From NCBI RefSeq assembly GCF_000012945.1, contig NC_007510.1:2542001-2606000 (forward strand): a DNA stretch of 64,000 bases, written 5' to 3'. The position numbers and the translations under genes are program-made. The notes under the pieces were generated by a model that ran no database searches, was not told the DNA's origin, and saw nothing but the letters and a program-made list of their open reading frames with translations. Within the stretch, counting starts at the first letter, position 1. Each line of letters starts with the position of its first letter. This stretch comes from Burkholderia lata. Lineage in GTDB: Bacteria > Pseudomonadota > Gammaproteobacteria > Burkholderiales > Burkholderiaceae. Of the stretch, positions 35,961 to 44,737 are shown in pieces.

Positions 35961-36941
35961 TCAATCGAGCCGGAACGCGGCCTCGAATCGCTCGGCGAAC
36001 GCGTCGAACTCGGTTTCCGGCAGATGGTTGATGCCGCCCGCGCGCTTGCGCCCGCCGCCGGTCGGGAAGCCGCGACAGAACTCGTCGGCGCCGAGCGGCC
36101 GGCCATCGGGCACGCGCACGCTGACGACGAGCCCGCCGTCCGCGCGCGGCGACAGCACCGCGAGCGCCGCATGCGGCGCGTTGCGTATCCGCTCGTTCGC
36201 GAGCATGCCCGTCGCGCGCCGTGCCCACGGATGATCAGGCATCCGGACCAGCGTCGCACCGGGCACCTCGCGCAGCGGCGCGAGTGCGCACGCGTGCGCC
36301 ATGTCGTCGCGGTAGCCGTCGCGCAGCGCGGCGAATACGGCCGTCTCGCGCACGAAATCGAGCGGGTCGACGCACGGCAGCATCGCGTCGGCGAGCGCGG
36401 CCGGATCGAAATGCAGATCGCCGACACACTCGCCGTACGCGTTGTAGTTCAGGTAGAGCCCGAGTTCGGCGAGCGTGTCGCGCTCGGCGTCGCCAATCCC
36501 GTGCTCGCGCGCGAGCGCGTGGCCGAGCGCCGGCAACTCGTCGCCGAACGCCGCGACGATCGCCCAGCGCACGTGCCGGCCGCCGAGATAGCGGTTCACG
36601 ATTGCGCTCGTGCAGACGTCGGCTGCCGTGTCGATATGCGCGTCGAAGCGCGGCTCGTCAGGCAGCTCGCCCGCGAAGTGATGGTCGAAATAGCGGACCG
36701 TCGCGCCGTCGCGCAGCAGCCGCGCGCACGCGTCGCGATTCTGGTCGTGCGACACGTCGAGCACGGTGACGATGTCGCCTGCCCGCGCGTCGATCCGCTC
36801 GAGCAGCTTGATGTCGCGCTTCACGCCGGTCACGAGCGTGCCGTGCACGCCCTCCGCCAGCCGCAGTTGCTGAAGTGCGCACAGCCCGTCCGCGTCGCCG
36901 TTGAACGCAAAGAAATGTTGTGTTTCGTGGTTGTCCTGCAT
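35961..36941 (-). CDS. DHH/DHHA1 family phosphoesterase
   Basis: 326 residues. The DHH-superfamily metal motifs are visible: FNGDADGLCAL (13-23), VLDVSHDQNRD (60-70) and FDHHFAGELP (85-94); the C-terminal GGGRKRAGGINHLPE is the DHHA1 substrate clamp. Relatives hydrolyse phosphodiesters or phosphomonoesters, including the NrnA class that removes the 3'-phosphate of pAp. It is the last gene of the operon DUF1214-sulfotransferase-SDR-DHH. Because sulfotransferases release PAP, a PAP phosphatase role is attractive but inferred. I chose the ATG at 36941 (GGAG upstream); another in-frame ATG lies at 36956. Confidence 0.85.
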   Translation of the reverse strand: MQDNHETQHFFAFNGDADGLCALQQLRLAEGVHGTLVTGVKRDIKLLERIDARAGDIVTVLDVSHDQNRDACARLLRDGATVRYFDHHFAGELPDEPRFDAHIDTAADVCTSAIVNRYLGGRHVRWAIVAAFGDELPALGHALAREHGIGDAERDTLAELGLYLNYNAYGECVGDLHFDPAALADAMLPCVDPLDFVRETAVFAALRDGYRDDMAHACALAPLREVPGATLVRMPDHPWARRATGMLANERIRNAPHAALAVLSPRADGGLVVSVRVPDGRPLGADEFCRGFPTGGGRKRAGGINHLPETEFDAFAERFEAAFRLD

Positions 36942-36958
36942 GTTCCCTTGCTCCATCG

Positions 36959-37750
36959 TCAGGGCATGAAATCGCCGCCATTCGCGTCGAGCGTCGCGCC
37001 CGTCACCGCGTTCGCGTAGTCCGACGCGAGGAACAGTGCGGCACGCGCGCAGTCATCGTCGGTCGGCAGCTTCGCGAGCGCGATGTTCGACGCGATCGGC
37101 GCGATGATCTGCTCTTCCGTCATCCCGTACTCGGCGGCCGCCTGCCGGAAATACGTCTGGGTCGGCACGCCCCACATCCACCCCATGTGGATGCTGTTCG
37201 CGCGAATGCCGTGCACGCCGAGTTCTCGCGCCAGGTATTTTGCCGCAACCGCGAGCGCGCCCTTCGATACAGCGTAACCGCCTTCCCCTGCAAACGGCTT
37301 GCGGGTCGCCTGCGTGTTGATCATCACGATCGCGCCGCGCTTCTGTCGCTTCATGTGCGGCACGACTTCCTGCGTGAGCGCCATCGTACCGAACACGTTG
37401 GTGTCGAACACCGCGCGCCAGCCATCGAGATCGGCCTCCTCCACCGGTTCCGGGAACGTGCCGTGCACGAATGCGCTGTTCACGAGCGCGTCGATCCGGC
37501 CGAAGCGCTCGACGGCCTGCGTCGCGAGCTGCCGGCATTGTGCGCGGTCGGTGATGTCGGTCTTCACCTTCAGCACATCGCAATCGACGCCGAGTGCTTG
37601 GATTCGCGCTTCGGCGTCGTCGAGCTTTTCCATCGTGCGCGCGGCGACGACCACGCCGCGCGCGCCCTCGCGTGCAGCTTCGACAGCGAGCTTCACGCCG
37701 AGCCCCGGCCCGATCCCTGAAATCACGACGATCTTGTCCTTCAGCAACAT
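36959..37750 (-). CDS. Short-chain dehydrogenase/reductase (SDR) family oxidoreductase
   Basis: 263 residues, a classical SDR. The cofactor motif is SGIGPGLG (11-18), the NAG equivalent is NSAF (91-94), and the active-site pair is YAVSK (Tyr159, Lys163). The position of the usual catalytic serine, 13 residues before the tyrosine, is Thr146 (MINTQATRKPF). The C-terminus GATLDANGGDFMP is typical. It is encoded 42 bp after the sulfotransferase gene and 17 bp before the DHH gene, so it probably oxidises or reduces the molecule handled by the sulfotransferase. Confidence 0.92.
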   Translation of the reverse strand: MLLKDKIVVISGIGPGLGVKLAVEAAREGARGVVVAARTMEKLDDAEARIQALGVDCDVLKVKTDITDRAQCRQLATQAVERFGRIDALVNSAFVHGTFPEPVEEADLDGWRAVFDTNVFGTMALTQEVVPHMKRQKRGAIVMINTQATRKPFAGEGGYAVSKGALAVAAKYLARELGVHGIRANSIHMGWMWGVPTQTYFRQAAAEYGMTEEQIIAPIASNIALAKLPTDDDCARAALFLASDYANAVTGATLDANGGDFMP

Positions 37751-37792
37751 GGGTTGTCTCCTGGTTGTCGTTGATCTAGCGAGCAATGGCCG

Positions 37793-38986
37793 TCAGCCTG
37801 CCGCCCGCAGGTGCCGCGCGCGATACGCGGCGAAGTCGCGCGCGAGCTGCGCATCGGTGAAGCCGAAGCGCGCGATCGAATAGTCGTGTGCGGCGCGCTT
37901 GTCACGGCCGTTGCGCGCCATCCAGTCCGTCATCGCCGTGCGCTGCCGCGCATCGAGCGGCATCCCCGCAAACGCGTACACGGCCTCGGCCACGCCAAGC
38001 GGATTCGACACCGTATCCTCGAAGCGCACGTCGAGGAACCGGTCGGCCGGCAGCGCGTCGCGCGCGGCCATCGCCGCACCGATCGCGCGCGCCATCCCCG
38101 CGTTCCACTGCGCGCCGACGGCAAGCGGATCAGGATCGTCCGCATACATCTGCCACAACGTGTGCGCCATGCTCGCCATCGACGGAATCGTCTGCGCCGG
38201 ATCGCGGTGCGTGAGCACGACCTGCGCGCGCGGAAACACCCGGCACAGCACGTCGAGCGCGTGCAGGTGCTGCGGCGTCTTCAGCAGCCAGCGCGCGGCC
38301 GGCGCGACGCCGCGTTGCGCCTTCTGCCACTGCAGGAACTGCAGCATCCGCTTCAGGTACGTATAGACCGGCGTGAGATCCTGCCGCGCGAGCCACGCCG
38401 TATAGCGAGGCACGTTCGCGTACGAATCCATCGCGCACACGAACGAATGCTCCATCAGCATGAACTCCTCGTCGGCGAGCATCGCATCGAGCGGGTGGAT
38501 CGTCAGGATCTGCGGGATGCAGTCGATCATCGTCGCGACCTCGGCCTGCGCACGCGCGATGCGCACCGCCGGTTCGGCAAGCGTCTCGCCCGCGAGCGGC
38601 GCCGGGTAGCGGGTTTCCCACCACGCGGCCGTATGGAAGCGCGGGTCGACGGCCAGCAGGCGCTGCAGCAGCGTCGTCCCCGTGCGCGGCAGGCCGACGA
38701 TCACGAGCGGATCGTCGATCTCGACGTCCGCGATCTCCGGATGACGCCGGAAGTAATCCTCGATAACGAGCCGGTTCACGAGTTGGCCGACGAGCTTCTC
38801 GCGCATCATCTCCGCGCCGCGCGCGGACAGCTTCGCGTCGTCGATCAGCGACGCGCACATCACGTCGAGCGCCTCGCGATACGGCCCGTCACCGAACGCG
38901 GTCAGTCCGCCCGTGCGCGACACGGCTTCGGCGATCAACCCGTCGGCCGCGAGCAGCGTGCGGACCCGGTCAAGCGGCGCGTTCAT
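37793..38986 (-). CDS. PAPS-dependent sulfotransferase family protein
   Basis: 397 residues. The 5'-phosphosulfate loop is LVIVGLPRTGTTLLQRLL (GLPRTGTT at 98-105), the 3'-phosphate-binding segment is VVLTHRDPAQTIPSMASM (Arg261, Ser269), and LLKTPQHLHALD precedes it. The layout matches the Sulfotransfer_3-like bacterial family, larger than the cytosolic sterol sulfotransferases. It should move sulfonate from PAPS to an alcohol of a small molecule, releasing PAP. Its ATG overlaps the stop of the DUF1214 gene (ATGA). Genes for PAPS synthesis (cysD, cysN-cysC) diverge from the same operon. Acceptor unknown. Confidence 0.9.
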   Translation of the reverse strand: MNAPLDRVRTLLAADGLIAEAVSRTGGLTAFGDGPYREALDVMCASLIDDAKLSARGAEMMREKLVGQLVNRLVIEDYFRRHPEIADVEIDDPLVIVGLPRTGTTLLQRLLAVDPRFHTAAWWETRYPAPLAGETLAEPAVRIARAQAEVATMIDCIPQILTIHPLDAMLADEEFMLMEHSFVCAMDSYANVPRYTAWLARQDLTPVYTYLKRMLQFLQWQKAQRGVAPAARWLLKTPQHLHALDVLCRVFPRAQVVLTHRDPAQTIPSMASMAHTLWQMYADDPDPLAVGAQWNAGMARAIGAAMAARDALPADRFLDVRFEDTVSNPLGVAEAVYAFAGMPLDARQRTAMTDWMARNGRDKRAAHDYSIARFGFTDAQLARDFAAYRARHLRAAG

Positions 38987-40092
38987 GCGGCCTCCTTCAG
39001 CGTCGCGAGCTTCACCACCCGCGTGCGCGGATGCACCGGCTGCGCGGCGCCCACCCAGCGCCAGCAGATCGTGCCGGTGCGATGGCCGGCCGTATCGAGC
39101 CAGTTCGCGTCACCCGGCCGCGCGGCCGCGACGACCACCGTCACGCCGCCGTCCGCGTTCAGCCGTGCGCTGTGCTTGTTCACGCAGATATCGAAGTGCC
39201 GGTAATCGAGCGACTCCATCCAGTAGTTGTTGAGCTGCACGTTCCAGAAGTCGCAATCGGGCACCGTGTCGACGTCGATCACGAGCGCTTCATCGTCGGC
39301 CAGCGCCCAGCATGAGTGGTAGTAATAAATGTTCGGATCGCCGCCGACCGACTGGCACAGCGCCTGGTCGGCAGGCGGCAGCGCGTTCACGTGCGACCGG
39401 TAGCTCGCGGCCCAGTCCGCGAACAGCTTCGACGTCTGCTCGACGAACTGCGCGGCGCGCGTGAGGCCGCCCTGCAGCACGAGCGGGTCGAGCGGCGCCG
39501 GGCGATCGTCGGCGCCGATGCGCTCGATCTTCAGCTGCGCCGGCGTTTCCGCACGACGGTCGAGGAAGGTCTGGCGCACCAGCAACGCGTTGGTGCCCGG
39601 CTCCATGCGCACCCAGTTGCCCGCACGCGGCGTTTCGCTCAGCACGATCTCGAAGCTGCCGTCCGGCGCGATCTCGAGCTGCTTCGCATCGAGAAAGCCC
39701 GTCTGCAGCATCTTGCCGTCGGTCTCGTAGCCGCCCTTCTGCGTGCCGAAGCTCAGGTAGGCCACCGTGCCGCGCCGCCCCGTCACGCGGTATTCGCAGC
39801 GGCCGTCGAGACGCGCGTACTGGTACAGGTTGTCGGGATTGTCGGCGCCGATCTTCGCGGTCTCGTGCGACGGCGAGAAAAAGCCCGGCCATGCGCCGTC
39901 CGCGAACTCGACGTGCATTTCGAGCGCGATGCGCATCAGCCGGCTCAGGTAGCGGAATCCTTCCGCGCGCGTCAGCGGATCGTCCGGCGCCTCGGCGCGC
40001 AGGATCTGTTGTCCGCTGCGTTTCAGGGTGTCGCAGAAATCGGCCCAGGTCTGGCCCGAAAGCAATTGCGTGGCACGTGTGTCGTCCGTCAT
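38983..40092 (-). CDS. DUF1214 domain protein
   Basis: 369 residues. The C-terminal region, DCDFWNVQLNNYWMESLDYR...SARLNADGGVTVVVAAARPG, NWLDTAGHRTGTICWRW, is the DUF1214 pattern, following a partly conserved N-terminal helical part (RAEGFRYLSRLMRIALEMHV). No signal peptide is seen. DUF1214 proteins have no settled biochemical role but often neighbour lipid, steroid or cytochrome P450-type metabolism. It is the first gene of the minus-strand arm, controlled from the region with the 19-bp inverted repeat, and is translationally coupled to the sulfotransferase gene. Confidence 0.85.
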   Translation of the reverse strand: MTDDTRATQLLSGQTWADFCDTLKRSGQQILRAEAPDDPLTRAEGFRYLSRLMRIALEMHVEFADGAWPGFFSPSHETAKIGADNPDNLYQYARLDGRCEYRVTGRRGTVAYLSFGTQKGGYETDGKMLQTGFLDAKQLEIAPDGSFEIVLSETPRAGNWVRMEPGTNALLVRQTFLDRRAETPAQLKIERIGADDRPAPLDPLVLQGGLTRAAQFVEQTSKLFADWAASYRSHVNALPPADQALCQSVGGDPNIYYYHSCWALADDEALVIDVDTVPDCDFWNVQLNNYWMESLDYRHFDICVNKHSARLNADGGVTVVVAAARPGDANWLDTAGHRTGTICWRWVGAAQPVHPRTRVVKLATLKEAA

Positions 40093-40147
40093 GTGTTCTC
40101 TCCGCCGATGGTCGAGCGCTCACCTTAAGCGCCGCCGCCGCGCGCCA

Positions 40148-40216
40148 CTTCGTCCGGGTGGACTAAGGAAAGATCCGCTCCACCGCCATGCCGCGATTTA
40201 GTCCACCCGGACGAAG
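40148..40216. promoter_or_regulatory. Perfect 19-bp inverted repeat between the sulfotransferase arm and cysD
   Basis: CTTCGTCCGGGTGGACTAA (40148-40166) and TTAGTCCACCCGGACGAAG (40198-40216) are exact reverse complements, 31 bp apart. Each arm is itself a dyad (GTCC-N4-GGAC), centred 49 bp apart, close to five helical turns. The left arm is 56 bp before the DUF1214 start; the right arm is 91 bp before cysD. This looks like two inverted operator sites for one dimeric or tetrameric regulator governing both arms. Confidence 0.8.
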
Positions 40217-40306
40217 ATCGGCATGCCGCTCGCTCGATACCGTCGGTGTCATGCACGAAACGCCGCACATGTCGCGCGGCACCGGCATGAAACAAGGAGA
40301 CGAACG

Positions 40307-41203
40307 ATGTTGACCCACTTGGAGCGGCTGGAGGCCGAAAGCATCCACATCATGCGCGAGGTGGTCGCCGAGAGCGAAAACCCGGTGATGCTGTATTCGA
40401 TCGGCAAGGACAGCTCGGTCATGCTGCATCTCGCGATGAAGGCGTTCTACCCGGCGAAGCCGCCCTTTCCGCTGCTGCACGTCGATACGACCTGGAAATT
40501 CCGCGAGATGATCGCGTTTCGCGACGAGACGGCCGCGCGCCTCGGCCTCGACCTGCGCGTGCACATCAACCCCGACGGCGTCGCGAACGGCATCGATCCG
40601 TTCACGCACGGCTCGGCCGTGCACACCGACGTGTGGAAGACGCAAGGGCTCAAGCAGGCGCTCGATCACTACGGCTTCGACGCCGCGTTCGGCGGCGCCC
40701 GCCGCGACGAGGAAAAATCGCGCGCGAAGGAGCGCATCGTGTCGCTGCGCTCGGAACAGCACCGCTGGGACCCGAAGCGCCAGCGCCCCGAGCTCTGGTC
40801 GCTGTACAACGCGCGCAAGCGCAAGGGCGAAAGCCTGCGCGTGTTCCCGATCTCGAACTGGACCGAGCTCGACATCTGGCAGTACATCCAGCTTCACGAC
40901 ATCCCGATCGTCCCGCTCTACTTCGCGAAGGAACGGCCCGTGGTCGAACGCGACGGCGCGCTGATCATGGTCGACGACGAGCGCCTGCCGCTGCGCGAAG
41001 GCGAAGTGCCGCAGATGCGCAAGGTGCGCTTTCGCACGCTCGGCTGCTATCCGCTGACGGGTGCGATCGACAGCGACGCGACGTCGCTCGACGACATCCT
41101 GCAGGAGATGCGCGAGACGCGCACGTCCGAACGGCAAGGACGACTGATCGACAGCGATTCGGCCGGTTCGATGGAAAAGAAGAAACAGGAGGGATATTTC
41201 TGA
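40307..41203 (+). CDS. cysD: Sulfate adenylyltransferase subunit 2 (ATP sulfurylase small subunit)
   Basis: 298 residues. The PP-loop [12 protein letters not shown] (31-42) binds [38 protein letters not shown], and [11 protein letters not shown] near residue 150 are characteristic of CysD. With the GTPase CysN it makes APS from sulfate and ATP. It begins the plus-strand arm; AAGGAG precedes the ATG at 40307. Its stop overlaps the start of the CysN-CysC gene (TGATG). The pairing with a CysN-CysC fusion and a divergent sulfotransferase suggests sulfate activation for sulfonation rather than cysteine synthesis. Confidence 0.97.
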   Translation: MLTHLERLEAESIHIMREVVAESENPVMLYSIGKDSSVMLHLAMKAFYPAKPPFPLLHVDTTWKFREMIAFRDETAARLGLDLRVHINPDGVANGIDPFTHGSAVHTDVWKTQGLKQALDHYGFDAAFGGARRDEEKSRAKERIVSLRSEQHRWDPKRQRPELWSLYNARKRKGESLRVFPISNWTELDIWQYIQLHDIPIVPLYFAKERPVVERDGALIMVDDERLPLREGEVPQMRKVRFRTLGCYPLTGAIDSDATSLDDILQEMRETRTSERQGRLIDSDSAGSMEKKKQEGYF

Positions 41204-43125
41204 TGGCACACGTTCTCACCGCGCCCGAGGCGCTCGCGCACCATGCACCCGATTCACACGCTGCCGACGAAGCGGACACGCCAACCCAGGACCTGTTGCG
41301 CTTCATCACGTGCGGCAGTGTCGACGACGGCAAGAGCACGCTGATCGGCCGCCTGCTCTACGAATCGAACATGCTGTTCGACGACCAGCTCACGCAGCTC
41401 GAGGCCGATTCGAAGAAGGTCGGCACGCAGGGCGGCGAACTCGATTTCGCACTGCTCGTCGACGGCCTGTCGGCCGAACGCGAGCAAGGGATCACGATCG
41501 ACGTCGCGTACCGTTTCTTCGCCACCGCGCGGCGCAAGTTCATCGTCGCCGATACGCCCGGCCACGAGCAGTACACGCGCAACATGATCACCGGCGCGTC
41601 GACTGCCGATCTCGCCGTGATCCTGATCGACGCGCGCAAGGGCGTGCTCACGCAGACGCGCCGCCACAGCCATCTCGTCGCGCTGATCGGCATCAAGCGC
41701 GTGGTGCTCGCGATCAACAAGATGGACCTGGTCGACTACGACCAGGCCGTGTTCGATCGCATCGACGCCGACTATCGCGCGTTCGCGGCCGAGCTCGGGC
41801 TGGCGGAGATCGTCAGCATCCCGATGTCAGCGCTGCGCGGCGACAACGTGATCGTGCCGAGCGCGCGGATGCCGTGGTACGCGGGCCTGACGCTGATGCA
41901 GCATCTCGACACCTTGCCGCTCGCCGCACGCGTGACTAGCGACGAGCCGTTCCGGCTGCCGGTGCAGTGGGTCAACCGCCCGCACCTGAATTTCCGCGGC
42001 TACGCGGGCAGCATCGCATCGGGCGAGATCCGCGTCGGCGAGCGCGTGCGCGTGCTGCCGTCCGGCAAGGAGAGCCGCGTCGCGTCGGTGATCACGCAAG
42101 GCGGCGAAAGCGACATCGCGCGCGCCGGCGACGCGGTGACGCTCACGCTCGCCGACGAGATCGATATCAGCCGCGGCGACATGATCGCGCGCGCGGATGC
42201 GCCGCCCGAGGTGGCCGACCAGTTCGAGGCGACGCTCGTGTGGATGCACGACGCGCCGCTGCTGCCCGGGCGCCCGTATCTCGTGAAGCTCGGCACGCAG
42301 ACGGTCGGCGCGACCTGCGCGACGCCGAAGTACAAGATCGACGTGAACACGCGCGAGCATCTCGCGGCGCGCACGCTCGCGCTCAACGAGATCGGCGTGT
42401 GCAACCTGAGCTTCGACCGGCCCGTTGCGTTCGATCCGTACGACCGCAATCGCCACACCGGCGGCTTCATCGTGATCGACCGCGTCACCAACGACACGGT
42501 CGGTGCCGGGATGCTGCACTTCGCGCTGCGCCGCGCGCACAACGTGCACTGGCAGGCCGTCGACGTCGATCGCGCCGCGCGTGCCGCACTGAAGGCGCAG
42601 ACGCCGCGCATCGTGTGGCTGACGGGGCTGTCGGGCGCCGGCAAGTCGACGATTGCGAATCTCGTCGAGAAGCGGCTGCACGCGCTCGGCAAGCACACGT
42701 ACCTGCTCGACGGCGACAACGTGCGGCACGGGCTCAATCGCGATCTCGGCTTCACCGAGGCCGATCGTGTGGAGAACATCCGGCGTGTCGCCGAAGTCGC
42801 GCGGCTGATGCTCGACGCGGGGCTCATCACGCTCGTGTCGTTCATCTCGCCGTTCCGCGCGGAGCGCGACATGGCGCGCGCGCTGGTCGGGGCCGACGAG
42901 TTCGTCGAAGTGTTCGTCGACACGCCGCTCGCGGTTGCCGAGGAACGCGATCCGAAGGGCCTGTACAAGAAGGCGCGACGCGGCGAGCTGAAGCACTTCA
43001 CGGGCATCGATTCGCCGTACGAACCGCCCGCGCAGGCCGAACTGCGTGTCGACACGGTCGCCGAGTCGCCGGAAGAAGCGGCCGATCGCATCGTCGCGTA
43101 CCTGCTGCGCGAGCGCGCGGCGTAA
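41203..43125 (+). CDS. cysNC: Bifunctional sulfate adenylyltransferase subunit 1 / APS kinase (CysN-CysC fusion)
   Basis: 640 residues. The N-terminal GTPase (about 30-460) has P-loop [10 protein letters not shown] (37-46), [11 protein letters not shown] (G3) and NKMDLVDYD (G4). After the elongation-factor-like barrels, the C-terminal APS kinase (about 465-640) has GLSGAGKST (475-483) and the standard [15 protein letters not shown] (503-517). The fusion makes APS and converts it at once to PAPS, as in NodQ and mycobacterial CysNC. PAPS is the donor needed by the sulfotransferase on the divergent arm. The ATG overlaps the cysD stop by one base. Confidence 0.97.
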   Translation: MAHVLTAPEALAHHAPDSHAADEADTPTQDLLRFITCGSVDDGKSTLIGRLLYESNMLFDDQLTQLEADSKKVGTQGGELDFALLVDGLSAEREQGITIDVAYRFFATARRKFIVADTPGHEQYTRNMITGASTADLAVILIDARKGVLTQTRRHSHLVALIGIKRVVLAINKMDLVDYDQAVFDRIDADYRAFAAELGLAEIVSIPMSALRGDNVIVPSARMPWYAGLTLMQHLDTLPLAARVTSDEPFRLPVQWVNRPHLNFRGYAGSIASGEIRVGERVRVLPSGKESRVASVITQGGESDIARAGDAVTLTLADEIDISRGDMIARADAPPEVADQFEATLVWMHDAPLLPGRPYLVKLGTQTVGATCATPKYKIDVNTREHLAARTLALNEIGVCNLSFDRPVAFDPYDRNRHTGGFIVIDRVTNDTVGAGMLHFALRRAHNVHWQAVDVDRAARAALKAQTPRIVWLTGLSGAGKSTIANLVEKRLHALGKHTYLLDGDNVRHGLNRDLGFTEADRVENIRRVAEVARLMLDAGLITLVSFISPFRAERDMARALVGADEFVEVFVDTPLAVAEERDPKGLYKKARRGELKHFTGIDSPYEPPAQAELRVDTVAESPEEAADRIVAYLLRERAA

Positions 43126-43172
43126 GTGCCGCGAGTGGGCCGCCCGGCGGCGGCCCGCTCGCCCGCGTCGCC

Positions 43173-43188
43173 TACTCCGTTCGGATGA
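43173..43188. promoter_or_regulatory. Weak dyad copy upstream of the LuxR-type regulator
   Basis: TACTCCGTTCGGATGA matches TAGTCC-N4-GGACGA at 11 of 16 positions overall and at 10 of the 12 non-spacer positions. It lies 67 bp before the regulator's ATG and could be an autoregulatory site of the same family. On its own it would not be noticed. Confidence 0.3.
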
Positions 43189-43254
43189 CGCGGGCCGCCA
43201 GCCGGCCGGTATGCTGGTCCGGGAATCCTTCATCCCGACCAGGAGAACACAAGC

Positions 43255-44442
43255 ATGCCCATCGCGCTGGCGCCCGGCGACCCGGCCGCGCACGACGGTT
43301 TCGACGACGCCGCATGGACGGCGCGCGAACTCAGCGCGTGGCTCGGGCTCGTCTATCAGGGCCCGTCGGAACCGACCCCGTGGGGCGGCTTCCTCGAAGC
43401 GGTCCGCGCGCGGCTCGACGCGAGCTTCACGACCCTGGTGCTGCGCAATCCGGGCAGCGCACGGCACGGGCTCATCATCAATGCATCGGCGCAGGGCCCG
43501 CTGCTGCCCGGCGAACCGTCGTACAGCGAGCAGTTCTACGCGCTGTGCCCGTTTCTCGACCAGCCCCCCGGCCAGGTCTTCACGGCCGACCGGCTGTTCG
43601 GCGAAACCGCGTGGTGCGCGCACGATTTCTACCGGCAGTACCTGCAGCCGCTCGACCTGCGCTACATCCTCGGCGCGAACCTGCGCGGCGAACGCGGCGT
43701 CGAATGCGCGTTCTTCGTGAGCCGCGCGCACGGCGGCCGCGATTTCGATGCGGCCGAGCGCGCGCAGGTCGCGACGCTGCTGCCGCACCTGCAGCGGGCG
43801 GTCGAACTGCACGCGGCCTTCGACGTGCTCGATGCCGAACGCGCGCTGTACGCGGGCACCGTCGACCGGCTCGACGTCGGCACAGCGATCGTCGACGAGG
43901 ACGGCCGCGTGATCAAGCGCAACCGCATCGCCGAGCGGCTGATCGAGCAGCAGGACGGGCTGTGCGTGCGCCAGGAGCGGCTCCACGCGTCGTGTCCGCT
44001 CGATGAGCGCCGGCTGCAGAAGGCGCTGCAGGCCGCGCTCGAGCATTTCCGCGCGGGCGCGCTCGCCCGCATCGAAGCCACCACGCTGTCGCGCCCCGGC
44101 GGCGCGATGCCGTTGAGTGTGCTGCTGCGCCCGCTCGCGCCCTACCGCGGTGCGGAGGACCGCCAGCACCGGCCGGCCGTCGCGGTGTTCGTCCGCGATC
44201 CGGCGTCGTCGCCGCAGACGTCGCGCGACATGCTGCACCGGTTGTTCCGGCTCACGCCGATGGAAACCGAAATCGCGCTGCTGCTCGTCGACGGGCTGAC
44301 GCTCGACGAGGCGGCCGCCGCGACCGGCATCACGAAGAACACCGCGCGCGCGCACCTGCGCGGCATCTTCGCGAAAACGGGCGCGACGCGGCAGGCCGTG
44401 CTCGTGAAGACGCTGCTCAACAGCGTCGTGTCGATGGCATAG
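43255..44442 (+). CDS. LuxR-family HTH transcriptional regulator
   Basis: 395 residues. The C-terminal LuxR/GerE-type HTH (about 325-390) reads FRLTPMETEIALLLVDGL, then TLDEAAAATGITKNTARAHL and RGIFAKTGATRQAVL. The N-terminal 300 residues have no two-component receiver; they contain a possible sensor fold (PAS-like: AIVDEDGRVIKRNRIAERLI). CAGGAGAA precedes the ATG. It lies 129 bp downstream of cysNC in the same direction and is the likely regulator of the sulfonation genes through the paired dyads; the link is by position only. Confidence 0.88.
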   Translation: MPIALAPGDPAAHDGFDDAAWTARELSAWLGLVYQGPSEPTPWGGFLEAVRARLDASFTTLVLRNPGSARHGLIINASAQGPLLPGEPSYSEQFYALCPFLDQPPGQVFTADRLFGETAWCAHDFYRQYLQPLDLRYILGANLRGERGVECAFFVSRAHGGRDFDAAERAQVATLLPHLQRAVELHAAFDVLDAERALYAGTVDRLDVGTAIVDEDGRVIKRNRIAERLIEQQDGLCVRQERLHASCPLDERRLQKALQAALEHFRAGALARIEATTLSRPGGAMPLSVLLRPLAPYRGAEDRQHRPAVAVFVRDPASSPQTSRDMLHRLFRLTPMETEIALLLVDGLTLDEAAAATGITKNTARAHLRGIFAKTGATRQAVLVKTLLNSVVSMA

Positions 44443-44533
44443 CAACCGCACCGGCAGCCTCGCGACGGGCTGCCCGGTCGATGCATCGCGCGCGGGTCGC
44501 GACCGAAACCACGAAAATCGGCTCGCACTCATT

Positions 44534-44558
44534 TCATGTCATACGTCATCAGACATGA
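44534..44558. promoter_or_regulatory. GntR-like operator 1, TCATGTC-N11-GACATGA
   Basis: Perfect 7-bp arms. It shares CATGTCATACG with the second site 113 bp downstream. The ATGTC/GACAT half-sites resemble those of FadR-type GntR repressors of sugar-acid genes. No GntR gene is in the window near it. Confidence 0.5.
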
Positions 44559-44648
44559 ATGAATCATCGAAGCGTCTCATCAAATTCCCCAATATCTGAG
44601 CAATTCACGGGTAAACCCGCGACCTCATCATCGGCACTCAGGCGTACC

Positions 44649-44665
44649 ATGTCATACGACGACAT
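44649..44665. promoter_or_regulatory. GntR-like operator 2, ATGTC-N7-GACAT
   Basis: ATGTCATACGACGACAT, a 17-bp dyad 73 bp before the MFS start codon. It repeats the CATGTCATACG block of operator 1 as a direct copy. Confidence 0.5.
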
Positions 44666-44737
44666 ACTACACAGACTGCCACCCAGACGCTGACGCGAGC
44701 ACCCGCCCCGTCCGCCGCCGCCCGACCGGAGACACGC

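Larger units (their letters stand above)
44443..44737. other. Promoter region of the MFS/lactonase genes
   Basis: 295 bp with no gene, less GC-rich than its surroundings. It holds two related dyads (44534-44558 and 44649-44665) and probably the promoter for the TTG-started MFS gene. Confidence 0.6.

Noticed and set aside
40148..40216. Terminator between the DUF1214 gene and cysD
   Set aside because: The genes diverge here, the loop is 31 nt and there is no T tract, so the inverted repeat is better read as an operator pair.
41827..44532. 901-residue minus-strand open frame opposite cysNC and the LuxR gene
   Set aside because: It spans two well-supported plus-strand genes and the gap between them, and is Arg/Glu/Asp-rich without domains.
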